A stretch of 64,000 nucleotides of DNA from contig OX578280.1 of the NCBI GenBank assembly GCA_951217055.1, forward strand, positions 42,907,882-42,971,881. Direction: 5' to 3'. Each line of letters starts with the position of its first letter. Position 1 is the first letter of the stretch. Source of the DNA: Gerris lacustris. Lineage: Eukaryota > Arthropoda > Insecta > Hemiptera > Gerridae. The translations under genes were made by a program, and so were the position numbers. The notes beneath the pieces were generated by a model. The model was not told where the DNA came from and searched no databases. It worked only from the letters and a program-made list of their open reading frames with translations. This document shows, one piece after another, positions 21,361 to 33,503 of the stretch.

Positions 21361-24090
21361 AAAATATAGAGAAGATATTTATGTTTTGAGTTGAATCCTT
21401 CTTTGTAAATTTTGTAAAATATTTTCTTTTTTGGCCAGTTAAATATAGCTTAAAGAAGCCTCAACATGGGAGGGTGAACTGTAGCTACTTCTAAAGTAAG
21501 ACAATAAAAAATAAATGTATAAAAGAACAAATTTCTGTATAGAGGATCTCACCAAAACCGAATCTCGTGCCATCGATAAGCACCCGTGTCGTGTAGGGAC
21601 GGTGAGAGAAGAAATATGAGCCCTAGATCGAGGAGGGTTCTTAAGGTTTTTGCTCTTTCTTTCAAGCGTCATGGGCGCTCAGTCCCCGATTCTTATATTA
21701 ACAAAAAATAAAATACTTTAAAAAAATGTTTTTCCATAAATTACAAGTGGCGACATAATTTGTTCTCTACTTAATTGGTATTAAACATTTCACGAGAAAT
21801 CTGATATAATTAGTTGCTATATATCATATCTTTCTGTAATAAATGTTTTTAGGTAATATTTATTTAAGTATTATTTCTATTGTTAATGGGTTTATATACT
21901 CCAGAATCCCAGGGTTGAATTTAGGATTGCAGGTACTCTAAAGGAAAGATATATGGCGAGCAAGAACAATATTTACTGACATAGGAGTCTCATTTATTTA
22001 GCTTACCTCTTGTAAGTGGGGAAAAGCACTCATGTAACTGAAAAATTGAAATTCACATTAATTTAGACCAAATTGATGTTGCTATAAAGATGACAATGTG
22101 AAAACTAGAAATAACTGCATCTCTGATATAAAGCATTGCTTTTCTTTGGTTGTATGGTTGTATTTTCTCCTCTGTCCTATCAGTATTTATCTGTGCTCCA
22201 GTGTATTTTATCTATTTTTCACTATGTTTTTGGAATTTTAGTCGTTTTACTTTCTTTATATAGATGGTATATATATATCGAAAATAAATATTGTGATGGC
22301 GCGAGAATTCCATTCGGAGATTTAGTCACTTAACTCAAATAAAAAAAAAGGTTTTTAAAAAAGATCTGTCAGAGGTCAGTCACCATTTGCCACTAGTTTC
22401 TTTGTTAGGAAGAGTTCTAATTCAGAAAAACCCGAAGAGTAGTGATTTTTGTTTCCGGCAGCCTGCGGAAACCTGGAATCAGGACCAAACACTGGTTCTG
22501 GCATTTATCTATTGACATCCCTAACAGCTGCTATCATTAAAGGGCAAGATTCTATATCCGCATAAGATGGATCTTCCCAGACTTCAGTTTGGCTCATTTC
22601 ATCATCTACAACCTCAGCAGAAGCATCAATGATCTGATCTGCACAGTGGCCTCTTAAAAAAACAGCGTTTGACAGAATTTTGGTGTGTATATATATATAA
22701 GTGAGGAACATAAAATATAGTATTGTCGTATAAATATTATTAAGATATTATAACAGTTAGACAAAACAAAAGTAAACAAACCAAAAATTGACTAATCTTA
22801 ATGAAGAAAAGAAAACTGATAGGAGGCTGAATCGATACGCTACACAGCTCTGACCTATCTTAACATCTGAGTAGAAACTTTACTCTTTTTTATAGTTAAA
22901 CAATTCTCAAAATAAATTAAATTCAATAATATGATAATTATATTTATGAATGAAAATTAAAATTAAAACTTTGAAAATAATGAAATTTGTAATTATGAAA
23001 TGAAAAAAGAACTTTAAACGAAAAACGATTACGAAATTTTGGTAAAATAAAATAATTTTTCTATAAATTTAAACAAATAATTATAGGACTTTAATATCTG
23101 ACCTTAAGGACCAGAAATGTATATATTTGTGAACCGACAATAAATCGTGCACTTTAAAATTCGAACTGTACGGAGGAATGTTGGGCAAAGCTACAAAAAG
23201 GATTGATGAAGAATGGAAGTAGTTCACGTTTAAGTGCCGGCACGGGCACATAACTTGTAGTACTTGAAATGGTGGCGGCGCAGGCGACAATCAGTGAGTT
23301 CCGAAGCTGCGTGCAACTTGGCAACTGACTGACCATGGGCAACTGGGTTGGTAATGTCATCTTCATCAGTGACTTGTAGAGGGCAGCACTGGGTGAGGAC
23401 TATGTAGTTCATAACAGATTGAGCGGCAATTATCATTTAGGAAATAAAGGAATGAAGGATTGATTTGGGACAAAACATGTTTATTTCTATAAATCGGTAT
23501 TATATTTTCAATCTAATGTCCAGCACATTCTATCTTCAAGTCGATCAAACTATTTTTCTATTACTGAAAAATCCTTGAAAACAAACCAGATCAATGAGTA
23601 AGAAAGAGAAGGGTAGATTGAACTATATCAGTAGAAGGAGGAAGATATATCACCCCGTAAAAGGAAAGAAAGAAGTTCTTGAGAGTGTTAATATAGCGTA
23701 CGTTGGAGAAGGAAAGTAATAGTTTCTCCCACTACACCGTCAGTACTAGATATTAACAAACCACGTTTGGTTTGGGGTATATGCTTCCAATTTTCCTGAT
23801 ATATTACACGTTTTTGAAAACAGGATGATTTATCCTAAAAGATTAGTCTAACCGCATTTTCTTCGTACAGTATTCAAGATTCTTGTTCTTAAATTGTAAA
23901 AAAAAAATAGTGGGGACAGTTTAAACACATGGTTACTAGTGAAGGCAAGTGGCGAGTACAATGGAAAAAGTTCATGTTCATTGAATAAAAAAATCGCAAA
24001 ATTATAGACGAAATACATCTATAAATTTATTTATTTTTCAACATGGTAGTATAAATTATTACTAATGATCAAATAATGGTTTTTAGTGTC
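21361..24090. other. Unrecognised stretch with two weakly coding-like patches
   Basis: Mostly AT-rich. Two patches of higher GC are open on the minus strand: 22505-22711, with an acidic segment VVDDEMSQTEVWEDPSYADI, and 23230-23436, where two overlapping frames are open. Neither matches a family I know, and both lack convincing starts or splice sites. They may be transposon-derived or chance ORFs. Family B's first bases (TTGTGATGGCGCGA) appear at about 22292. Confidence 0.4.
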
Positions 24091-24092
24091 AA

Positions 24093-24165
24093 CTAAATTG
24101 CTAGCTCCGTGGTAGAGCATGGGACTTCGAGCCCCAAGGTCATGGGTTTGAATAGAAGTGACTAC
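24093..24165 (+). pseudogene. tRNA-like segment (degenerate tRNA or SINE head)
   Basis: TAGCTCCGTGGTAGAGC matches an A box / D arm with a GCTC/GAGC stem, and GGTTTGAAT resembles a B box. The putative anticodon loop would be CTTCGAG. The T stem does not pair and the acceptor stem is absent, so it is not a functional tRNA. Confidence 0.5.
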
Positions 24166-25901
24166 ATCTTATTTTTTATCCAAAATAACCCTAAGTTTGG
24201 GAATGATATTTAAATTTTTGCTAGATTTTATTTATTTATATATTTTTTATTACACTTGTCAATAATAATAATTGTTTTATTTATAATTCTGAAATATACG
24301 CTGATGCAAATTATTAACCATGATTTTTATAATAATAATTATAACTAGGTAAATATAATTACGAGAATAAAGAACATAGCGGCGTGGCGGTCACGTCAAA
24401 ATACAGAATTTTTTTTTAAAGTTAGTGTAGGGCTGTCTAACGCTATTGTATTTATTAATTATTAAATTAATATTGTCATTTAAATCATAAGAACTTTGAC
24501 CTCCTTTATCTTGTGACACTGAGGACCGAATCTTGACACCCCAAGCAGTGAATTAGCTTCCTGGAGTCGACCAACAAAGCTAGCTTTACAATTGTTGAAT
24601 TATTGGGAATTTGGAAATTAATTGTTAATTAATTAATTAATTAACACACCTAAACAATTCATAGCGTCAAATGTGTACTTTAGGTTGAAGAGGCCGACAG
24701 ATAATGTAAAAAATAATATTCTTTGGGTTTTTTTTTGTTATTTATTCTTTTATTTTTCGTATCAGGTCAGATATAAAAAGTGTTTGTAATATCGATAAGG
24801 ACATACTTTAGCTTTTTCCCTAGAAAAAAATTAACACCTTTTAAGAAATTAAGTAATTGTTTTTACTTAAACTTTTGTTTCAAGAAGATTATGCTAAGTT
24901 TTTTTTTTTTTTTTTTTTTTTTTTAATAGAAATATTTTAGGCAATTAATCACTATTAACAATGGTAATTATATCTCTTCGTCAAAATCTTAGAGAAGAAG
25001 TAAATAATAAGTTTTAAATGTTTAAGACATAAATTAGACCCTTAAATAGAGTTGGATATAGATGATAAAGCAAAGGAGAGTTGAAGAATATAGACGCGTC
25101 AGTGTGGTTTTTATCTTTTGTCGTCTTTATTCTCTCTTCCTCTTGCCATAATTTTAATTAATTACTTTGAAATAGTAATTAGCTTGTAAAAGATATAGTT
25201 TAAGAAGGGATATTTAAAAAAAAAGCTTACCTTAAGTAAGCTTGGAAGCAAAAGTCAGAGATGGCAATTTGAGGAGTGTCTGCCAAAGTGCAATGTTCAT
25301 TTTCAGAGATTTCTTCATACATTTTTCTCAAAGTTTATGACAATTTCAAGACAGATAATAAATCCAAAAATCTTTGACACACTCATTTAAACCTTAAAAG
25401 TTTTATTTTTCAAACTTGTAAAAAGAGGGAATTGATTCATTAGATTAATGGTTGTTTTTTTAGGGGGGAAAAATTGTTTCACTTGAAGCGACATAAACCG
25501 AGCTTAAAATAAAACAAAGATTTGTTTTATTTGACCAAGTCTTTTTAACAAGAGATATTTTCCGTTTTTCTTACCCTGTTGTCTTTTTCGACAGTAAATC
25601 TTTTACTATTTGCAGAGGGGTGCGAAAAAACAGCCATATTCAAAAGAGAATCGAAAAATTCCCTAAGTTATCTCTAGGGATCTAATTCAATTCGTCCCCA
25701 AGGGAATAGTACGGAGCGGGATTTTGTATTTTGCCATCCTGTTATCAATCTCACTACTTTATCTGGCTCTGAAGATCCGAACAGATGTTGTATAGTCTTC
25801 TGAAATTTTGTTTTACTTTCTTTAAAAGATATTCTTGTTAGAGCTTTTTATCTGACTTTAGGTCACTTTTAATATTATCACTTCCACGTTTCCAAACCCT
25901 T
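24166..25901. other. Non-coding AT-rich stretch with T25 run
   Basis: A poly-T run of about 25 lies at 24899-24923. A TTAATTAA-repeat tract lies near 24625-24645. Nothing else recognised. Confidence 0.55.
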
Positions 25902-26457
25902 AGGGTAGTAACACACTTCGCCACCCGGGTGGCGCTACCCGGTCACCAATGAGAATTGAATGCATCCTGCCACCCGGTCGAACGTCCCACGGTCTAGCCA
26001 CCACCTCTAGATGGCGCCACCCGGTCAGCCCATTGTTCTCAATTGAGCCCGTCAGACAGTGCCACTCAGCCCCCACTCCTTCAATCAAATCTAGGGGAAA
26101 TCAAATCAGGGGCTAACTGCATCCCTCATGTAAGTGTCTTTACTGGCCCAAACTGTTCTTCAATATTCTAAGTAAATCATTGAAAGTTCAACGCGACATT
26201 CGGCAAAAATTTAAAAATGTTATTGTCCTCTTTGATACGAGGGTACACTGTAAGAAACAAACTAGTATTATTTTTGTCTGAAATTATTGGATTCCTTCTA
26301 TCACGAACATAATGATGAGCAAGTACAGCTAACTCCTCCGGGTACATTTCTCGACTGGCCGAAAAAAGTAAAAACTCGGGTGGCGGAAGCAAATGGCATC
26401 AACCAGGTGGTGCCACCCGGGTGGCGCTACCCGGGTGGCTAAGTATGTCACTACCCT
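25902..26457. mobile_element. TIR element, ~556 bp, with CCACCCGGGTGGCG ends
   Basis: Left end AGGGTAGTAACACACTTCGC then CACCCGGGTGGCGCTACCCG; the right end mirrors it (CGGGTAGC/GGTGGCTAAGTATGTCACTACCCT). TIRs are about 40-45 bp and themselves contain the palindrome CCACCCGGGTGG. TTA lies at both borders (25900-25902 and 26458-26460, with one extra T on the right), which fits the 3-bp TTA target of PIF/Harbinger elements, but this is inference. No transposase. Internal open frames on the minus strand are by-products of the GC-rich ends. Confidence 0.85.
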
Positions 26458-26718
26458 TTAGTTATAATAGAGAATTAAACAATATTGATAGCAATAGTTA
26501 AATGTTTGAGTCAATATTGCTAGAAATATCAATATAAATAGTTAAATGTTAAATCACACCCGCAGTCAAAGAGATTAGAAGGGATAGAGCATAGTCCAAA
26601 ACCTATTATTAAACATTGGAGGCTGCACTGCTGTCTCAGATGTTGACAGCGCTTCTTTAGTTTCATATAACTGGTTGATGTATAATTTCTCATATGATGT
26701 TTAACAAGTTACTAAAAA

Positions 26719-26912
26719 AGACTGTCAATTGGTGTGGCACATAGCTTCCTCGCATCCTACCACGTAATTTGTTAATTTTATGCTTATTCAAGCCATTATT
26801 GTCTAATTTGTTTAATTGTTCCCCCGTTTTTTTAATGTGTCAAAATATTTTTGATTTTTTACATGCATTAAAGTATCAATTTAGCTAAAGTTAAAGAGCG
26901 CAGACGTAAATA
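26719..26912 (+). mobile_element. Interspersed family A, 5' fragment
   Basis: Begins AGACTGTCAATTGGTGTGGC then ACATAGCTTCCTCGCATCC and runs to AAGAGCGCAGACG, matching the first ~195 bp of the family. Truncated at the right. Confidence 0.85.
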
Positions 26913-27697
26913 ACATGCCTTAACAAAGATGTTATTGTAACAGGGGAATGTGATATACATAATTTATTTGTTCAACAGTTGTATTATTTTTATTAGCATT
27001 GATTACAGATAAGATTAGTTGACTTTTCTGTCACTACCTGTTTGTGTACACCTGTTGTGTACCTGTGTGTAACTATTCTGCCTCTCTGATATCTTTGACC
27101 GTAGTTAATAAATTATTGCAAGCATTTGATAATAATAAAGAACTCAATATGTTAAATTACTTTAAATGTTTACAATTCTTGAAGAACTATTATATTTTAG
27201 TTGTCTTCTAGATTAGATTAGATGATAGAAGACACTCTAGCCCATCAGAATCAAATGTATTTAATTATAACTTAGTTTTCAATTGGTAAATTTCGTTACC
27301 TTGTACAACTTTGTTTTAGTACAGGCAGAAAGAGTAAGAGTGTATAATAATAAACCCTAAAATTACAAATTCGATTAGGGTTGAGAGAAACCTAAAAGCA
27401 GATTGGATTAGAATCTAGGAAAACCTTCGTTGAATGAAAGCCTTTATCAAACTTAAAACTCTATAACCTTATAACCTTAATACGATCCTTCTCTATTTTC
27501 TCCAACTCCAAGTGTTTTCTATTTTATACTAACAAGTGCCTCTCAAATAAATTTAAATCAGTTAACTTAAATAATCCTCTAATTAACAAAAAAAAATCTG
27601 TAAAGGCACTAAAGCTTTTGATTAAAATTTTTTTTTTCTAAACTCATTACTTAAATTGCATATTATTTGTTATTATATTAAGCTATTTATATTCAAA
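26913..27697. repeat. Non-coding gap containing repeat pair member E (27240-27470)
   Basis: About 27240-27470 is homologous, in reverse orientation, to 44238-44490: shared blocks include CTAGATTCTAA, TTAGGTTTCTC, CCCTAAT and AGTTATAAT. No coding sequence. Confidence 0.6.
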
Positions 27698-28296
27698 AAT
27701 TGGTGTGGCACATAGCTTCATAGCATCCTATCACGTACTTTATTGATTTTATACTCTTAGAAGCCATTATTGCCAAATTTGTTTAATTGGTTCCCCCGTT
27801 ATTTTCATATGTCAAAATTGTTTTGATTTTTGTACATGAATTTAAGTATCAATTTAAAGTACGTTAAGTAGCAAAAGTTAAAGAGTGCAGACGGTTCAAA
27901 TTAATCTGCGGCTATCTGCGGGTTACTTTCAATAAACTATAAAAGTTTCATATAAATTAGATGAGTACTTTTGAAGCTAAAGGTGTAAATAAATGTATGT
28001 TTGTGCGCATTTGGAAGAGAACAAAATTAGCGCAGAAGGTTGAAACTTATATGGGACCAACAATGAGCTACTTATGACCTACCATACAAATTTCATTAAA
28101 ATCGGACGTGTAGTTTTTAAGATAGGTTGGTTCGCAGAAATTGAGCTACAGACCGACAGACAGTCACGGAACCAAAAATGTTCCCTGATATCTATAACGG
28201 ATTTCTGTGTTGGAATTTTTTAAATGGGAGACATAAAATATTGTCGTTATTTAGAACGATCACATAGCTTCCGTTGCCTTCGGTAAGCTCGGAAGC
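27698..28296 (+). mobile_element. Interspersed family A, near full-length copy (~600 bp)
   Basis: From AATTGGTGTGGCACATAGCT to the terminal hairpin CTTCCGTTGCCTTCGGTAAG then CTCGGAAGC. Internal landmarks: AGAGTGCAGACGG, TGCGGGTTACTTTC, GTGCGCAT, ATGGGACCAACAATGAGCT, a GACCGACAGACAG tract, ATGTTCCCTGAT and AGAACGATCACATAGCTTCC. No ORF. Confidence 0.9.
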
Positions 28297-28963
28297 AATA
28301 TTTCCAGGTTACTATGGCGACATAATTTATTCCCAATTATGAACAAAATGGCACTTTTTTTAGATTGTGACTCACCTTATAGAAACAGAAGTGTGATATT
28401 CCTTTGTCTCAATGTATATTGGACTAAACATCCCTTTGTTTTAATAGTTATTTAGTCAAAGTCAATTACATTTTAAAAAATATGGGGGAGTAAAAATGTA
28501 AAGATATACCCTAAATGAATGAATAATATGAAAAATTAAATTATATAATAATAAAAATAATATTAAAGTTGTCAAGTATGTACTTTCAGTAGACATAAAG
28601 GACACAAAGACAATTTAACAAATCACACAAGTTTTTTATCCAACATAACCGACCCAACAGTTTGTTTCAAAATGGCAGCCGTTTAAAAGTTTGATCTAGC
28701 TAAAGCTTTTGATCAGTTTATTATAATGAGGTGATATAGACGTCTTTAAATTCATTTTTATCACCTAACCGAATTGAAAGTACTCCAAAGTCCATAGTTC
28801 ATCTCGTTCCTAAGATATTAAGGGGGGGGGGGGGGGGGGGGGGATATTATTTCTCACATGATTGTATAATTTCTCACATGCGTCGTATGCGAACCATTTC
28901 TAAGACCATTTTCTTGAATAGTTTTTTGACAAAGGAAATCTGTTATTTTTTAAACGATTTTTA
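28297..28963. other. Repeat debris and G22 run
   Basis: 28388-28462 resembles the 184-bp palindromic unit at 31982-32712 (AAGTGTGATATTCC, CATCCCTTTGT). 28560-28820 resembles family D. A run of 22 G lies at 28822-28843. Confidence 0.55.
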
Positions 28964-29400
28964 GGTTTCTGTACAAAATAAGAAAATAAACCTTATACAA
29001 CGGCTCTGTCTGTATGTCTGTATGTATATCAGTCCGTTGGCTTGATTCAATTCATAAACTACTATAGCTAAGAACATGAAATTCGGCACACAGGTGCATC
29101 TTTTTGGAGTTTTTACACTTAATATTTCTAAGATGTGGCGGGCGACTAAAAAAAAACGTTTTTAGTCACCAAGGCATGTTATTCATAAATTTTATGGTCT
29201 TGAAGTGTAGAAAAACAATATGCTACTATTAAAATTCCACACTTAATAATTTCAAGATGGCGGCCAATATGGCGGGCGACTAAAAAAACGTTTTTAGTCA
29301 CCATGGCATGTTATACATCAATTTAAAGGCCTTGATGAAGCGTAGAAAAAGAATATGCAACTATTACACATAATAATTTTAACTTAATCGTACAGAAACC
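28964..29400. mobile_element. Short TIR element, ~437 bp, TIR GGTTTCTGTAC
   Basis: GGTTTCTGTAC at the left is mirrored by GTACAGAAACC at the right. Inside, a ~120-bp direct repeat contains GGCGGGCGACTAAAAAAA, CGTTTTTAGTCACCA and GGCATGTTAT twice (from about 29135 and 29270); the first repeat also contains a CGTTTTTAGTC/GACTAAAAAAACG hairpin. No coding capacity. Confidence 0.7.
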
Positions 29401-29454
29401 GTCGATTAATGCCTCACGTACTTACGTGAAGCGCGCCTTACTTTTTTTTACTTT

Positions 29455-29890
29455 CTTATATAAAGAGAAAGTATTGTGATGGTGCGAAAATTCGATTTTG
29501 AGATTTTGATAGATTTACACGTTTTGAGGTCCCCTGAGTCCAAAAAAGTGATTTTTAAAAAGCGTCTGTTTGGTCCCTGTCTGTCGTCTGTCTGTCGTCG
29601 CCTGTCGTCTGTCTGTCGTCTGTCTGTGCAGACACCTGGAGCCTAAACTACTAGGCCGATTTTAACAAAATTTTGCATACATGTTTAGAAAAATCATACC
29701 CCCGAGGCGAAATCGAGAAACTAATTTTAGCTTCAAATTTGGGGGCGCTACCCTCCAAAAAATCGAAACCAAACGTGAAAAAAATTATTTCTCGAAAACG
29801 GTTCCGAACATTTTGATTAAAAAATTCTAAAATGTAGCCCATTTAAATAAAAATGTAACGATATAAGCCGTTTTCCCGGAAAAAATCTAG
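29455..29890 (+). mobile_element. Interspersed family B, copy 2
   Basis: Starts TATAAAGAGAAAGTATTGTG and preserves the full order of family landmarks, with an expanded GTCTGTCGTC tract (29578-29630) and CATACATGTTTAGAAAAATC. Ends near GAAAAAATCTAGTTCCTGAG. The minus-strand open frame over it is incidental. Confidence 0.85.
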
Positions 29891-29909
29891 TTCCTGAGAA
29901 AAAAGATTA

Positions 29910-29955
29910 AAACGCGGACGGAGAGAGCCCGGGTTCGATTCCCCGCCCAGGAGAT
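29910..29955 (+). other. tRNA-like B-box segment
   Basis: CCCGGGTTCGATTCCCCGCC has a T-arm-like sequence with a B box (GGTTCGATTCC), directly after the family B copy. No matching A box or acceptor stem is visible, so this is at most a tRNA/SINE relic. Confidence 0.4.
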
Positions 29956-31107
29956 GTTATTTTTACGATACATTTTGATGAAATGTTCAATTATAATTAA
30001 ATGTACATACGAGGAAAACACTGGGCTAAATAATTATGAACTCGTTTATGACAAAGTTTGTCTGAGTTGTCTCGGACCGATTTTTTTAAATAGAGGAGGG
30101 AACATGAAAACCGTAATTTATAACGACACAGCTCGAAGATGAATGTTTACAAAAACTAAACCAATTATGGTTCTCTAAGGCTACCTTCTCTTTCGTTTAA
30201 CACCCCATATATATTCTTATAACGCATTTATTTTAAAAATAAGGGCTCTCCTACATTTTTTCTGTGTGTTACATTATTTTACACATAATACAACTAAAGT
30301 TTCAAATTTTGTGTTGATTACTTTTAGAGATACAGGTGAATTAACGTCAGACAGACAGTCAAACTGAGTAAATTATAAGGGCCCCTGGTATTGTCTACAG
30401 ACCCTAAAAATGTATCCAAGATCCTACGGTGACACAAATGATTCCCAATTATGGACATTATTAAAAATCATTTATATTTCTCGGAACTTTTAATGTTTCC
30501 ATGGCAACCAACTTATTTGATTTTATTAATCAAAATATTTACATACTTATTCGGATTCTCTTCTACCGCTGAGAGATGAGAATATTCCTCAAAATCAAAT
30601 TCAATAAATATAAAAATACAACCATATATTTTGCATCAATAACCTTTAGATCGCTTGCCGGAAATAGTTATTTTAATAGTGTTTTAGTACAGTAAAGGTG
30701 CATATAATTGTTTTATTGTTACAACCAGTACCTGGGTTTATTTACTCTAAACGTTTTATTTAGAGAGATGAACTTGTATTTTTAGCTATGTTAACTATAG
30801 AGACAAACTCTATCTGGATTCAAATTGGAAAACGTTTTTAAGAAGAAAATGCATTCAAAAATTGTTTATCTTTTATTAAAACAAAACTGTGCCATTGTTT
30901 TATGTTCTTGACTAAATTATTACAATATTAGTTTTACTCAAGTTTATTGGTTAAATTCAAAACATTGATTCTTTAAATATTTTAATACGAAATAAAATTA
31001 CTTGAAAAATTATATTCTTAAAATCTTTTGTTTTACACTATTTATTTATTTATTGTTTGGTATCAATTTAATCTTAACTCAAAGCTCACATGGTTGTTTT
31101 ATATAAT
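29956..31107. other. Non-coding stretch
   Basis: AT-rich; a family D-type end (TTAACGTCAGACAGACAGTC ... AAGGGCCCCTGGTATTGTCT) lies near 30290-30415. No gene. Confidence 0.5.
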
Positions 31108-31434
31108 ACTAGCTGGATACCCGTGCTTCGATACGAAGTGTAATTTTAATTTGATAAGTTTATAAACTACCATCAAAAACATTTAAATTATTTTACTATG
31201 CGAAAATATCTAGATTCTATCCCTCCCACTTATTTCTATACCCCCTTCTCTTTCTATACCCCCCTCCCCCCCCCCCCCCCCTCATAATGAAAATATGACC
31301 AAACTGTACTTAACAACTGTAGGTTTTTATAAAGAACATACACACATACGTTGACTTTTAGATATATTTTTCCATTTTACCCCCCTAAATGTACATAACA
31401 ACAATTACTGTACTCTTAAAGAGTTTTTCTACGC

Positions 31435-33243
31435 GGTAAATCTGCACTTGAGCACCCACTTATTTATAATTGTCCGATTGACTTCGGGTTTTTTTTAAAC
31501 TGTTCCTTTTTACATTTTAACAACTATTTACCATGTACCGTGTCGATAAAATCAATAGTTTATTTTTAAAAAAATATATAAAATATCCACTCACGTACAT
31601 ACGGGAAATGTTGGGAAAATGGGGGTTTATAAGGGTGGGGGATTCACTCAGGATAGCTAAAAACCTTGGAATTGGATGCCAATTATAAAAAAAGACAGTA
31701 TTCTTCGTAAATAAATGTTTTATAATGAAAAAAATACATCGTTAAAACACTCAAAAAATCTTCGTCGGCCATTATATACATGAACGTAGTAAATGTTATT
31801 AGTAGATTAGATAACAGTGACTATCGATATAATAGGAGAATATATATCGATATCGAAACGTGTGTTCAAAGAGTCATCACGTTTGTAGCGGTACATTTAA
31901 GACTCGTCAAAGAATTCTCCTTCTGTTTCTCTTTATGCTCTGTCACAGTCCTTATGCTCAAATCTTCAGCACTTTATTATACAAAAGTGTGATGTTCCTT
32001 CGTCCTAAAGCACATATAAATAGATATCCCTTAGTCCTAATGTATTGTTAGATTAAGGGTAATAAACTTTCCTATTTAAATTCCTTTGTCTTAATGCCTA
32101 TTAAGACAAAGGGATATTCAGTCTAATGTACATTGGGACAAAGGAACATCACACTTTTGTATTCAAAAGTGTGATGTTCCTTAGTCCCAAAACACATAGA
32201 ACTGGATATCCCTTAGTCTAAAAGATTGTTTGATGATTAAGGGCAATAAACTCTCCTCTTTATATTCCTTTGTCTTAATGACTATTAAGACAAAGGGATA
32301 TTCAGCCTAATGTACATTGGGACTAAGGAACATCACACTTTTGTATACAAAAGTGTGATGTTCCTTAGTCCCAAAACACATAGAACTGGATATCCCTTAG
32401 TCTAAAAGATTGTTTGATGATTAAGGGCAATAAACTCTCCTCTTTATATTCCTTTGTCTTAATGACTATTAAGACAAAGGGATATTCAGCCTAATGTACA
32501 TTGGGACTAAGAAACATCACACTTTTGTATACAAAAGTGTGATGTTCCTTAGTCACAAAACACATAGAACTGGATATCCCTTAGTCTAAAAGATTGTTTG
32601 ATGATTAAGGGCAATAAACTCTCCTCTTTATATTCCTTTGTCTTAATGACTATTAAGACAAAGGGATATTTAGTCTACTGTACATTGGGACTAAGGAACA
32701 TCACACTTTTGTATATAAAAGTGTGCTCTTTATTGATATGTAAATATCGATCTACAAGTAATAATCGATTAATCATATCAATTGTACAATGTGTGGGAAT
32801 AGCGTATGTATAGGGGTGTTCTTGTCTGCTGGATTTAAAAAAACGCCAATTATTCTTCTTTTTCATGAAGAATCCGAAGAATTGTTTTGTTTACATGATG
32901 AGTTATAACATCGCGCCATCACATTTATACAATATGCATTGAATTATTTATATTATTCTATAATTTTATGTTGCTATTATTTTGTTTTACGTGTTTATAC
33001 CACCAGTTTTGATGTTTTAAGCTATCTTGAGTGAATCCCCCACCCTTAAAAACCCCTATTTTCCCAACATTTCCCGTATGTACGTGAGTGGATATTTTAT
33101 ATATTTTTTTAAAAATAAACTATTGATTTTATCGAGACGGTACATGGTAAATAGTTGTTAAAATGTAAAAAGGAACAGTTTGAAAAAAACCCGAAGTCAA
33201 TCGGACAATTATAAATAAGTGGGTGCTCAAGTGCAAATTTACC
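31435..33243. mobile_element. DNA transposon-like element with 224-bp TIRs and 8-bp target duplication
   Basis: Left TIR 31435-31658 (GGTAAATCTGCACTTGAGCA ... CACTCAGGATAGCT) is the reverse complement of right TIR 33020-33243 (AGCTATCTTGAGTG ... GTGCTCAAGTGCAAATTTAC), with few differences. Both flanks carry the same 8 bp, TTCTACGC (31427-31434 and 33244-33251), so termini and insertion are well defined. Long TIRs with an 8-bp duplication suggest a Mutator-like or related non-autonomous element; hAT elements also make 8-bp duplications but with short TIRs. The 1361-bp interior has no transposase frame and is largely occupied by the tandem palindromic array. Confidence 0.92.
31982..32712. repeat. 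Tandem array of four 182-184-bp palindromic units
   Basis: Units start at 31982, 32164, 32348 and 32532. Each begins CAAAAGTGTGATGTTCCTTA and ends with its reverse complement TAAGGAACATCACACTTTTG, giving ~26-bp TIRs. A second inverted pair (CCTTTGTCTTAAT/ATTAAGACAAAGG) lies inside each. Junctions read TTTTG-TATA-CAAAA. Units 2-4 are almost identical and unit 1 is more diverged. A partial fifth start (AAAAGTGTG) follows. A diverged solo relative is at about 28388-28462. It looks like a TA-targeting MITE amplified in tandem. Confidence 0.92.
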
Positions 33244-33454
33244 TTCTACGCTATGCATCATGAAGGGTTTTCATTACTTTGACGACCTTTGTACTCCGTA
33301 CCCCTGTGTAGCAAAATTAAAATACCGAAAATTCATGTAGACAGTAACCTTCCCCTTGCTTTGAAGGTCAAGTGTGCAAATTTTCATCGATATCGGACTG
33401 AAACTGTAGATTTGTATAAGAAATATACACACACACGTTGACTTTTATAGTATA

Positions 33455-33503
33455 AAAATTATATCTATATATACTATATTATAGTATGTATAGATATAAT
33501 TTT
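33455..33503. repeat. 20-bp inverted repeat, one mismatch
   Basis: AAAATTATATCTATATATAC (33455-33474) is mirrored at 33484-33503. Located at the junction of two internal repeats of the outer element. Confidence 0.8.

Noticed and set aside
24093..24165. Functional tRNA gene
   Set aside because: A-box and B-box-like motifs exist, but the T stem does not pair and no acceptor stem can be formed.
25900..26088. Minus-strand ORF in the GC-rich patch
   Set aside because: It covers the TIR and subterminal palindromes of a MITE; a by-product of higher GC.
32598..32866. Overlapping plus and minus ORFs
   Set aside because: They lie in the palindromic tandem array and are mirror read-throughs of the same repeat.
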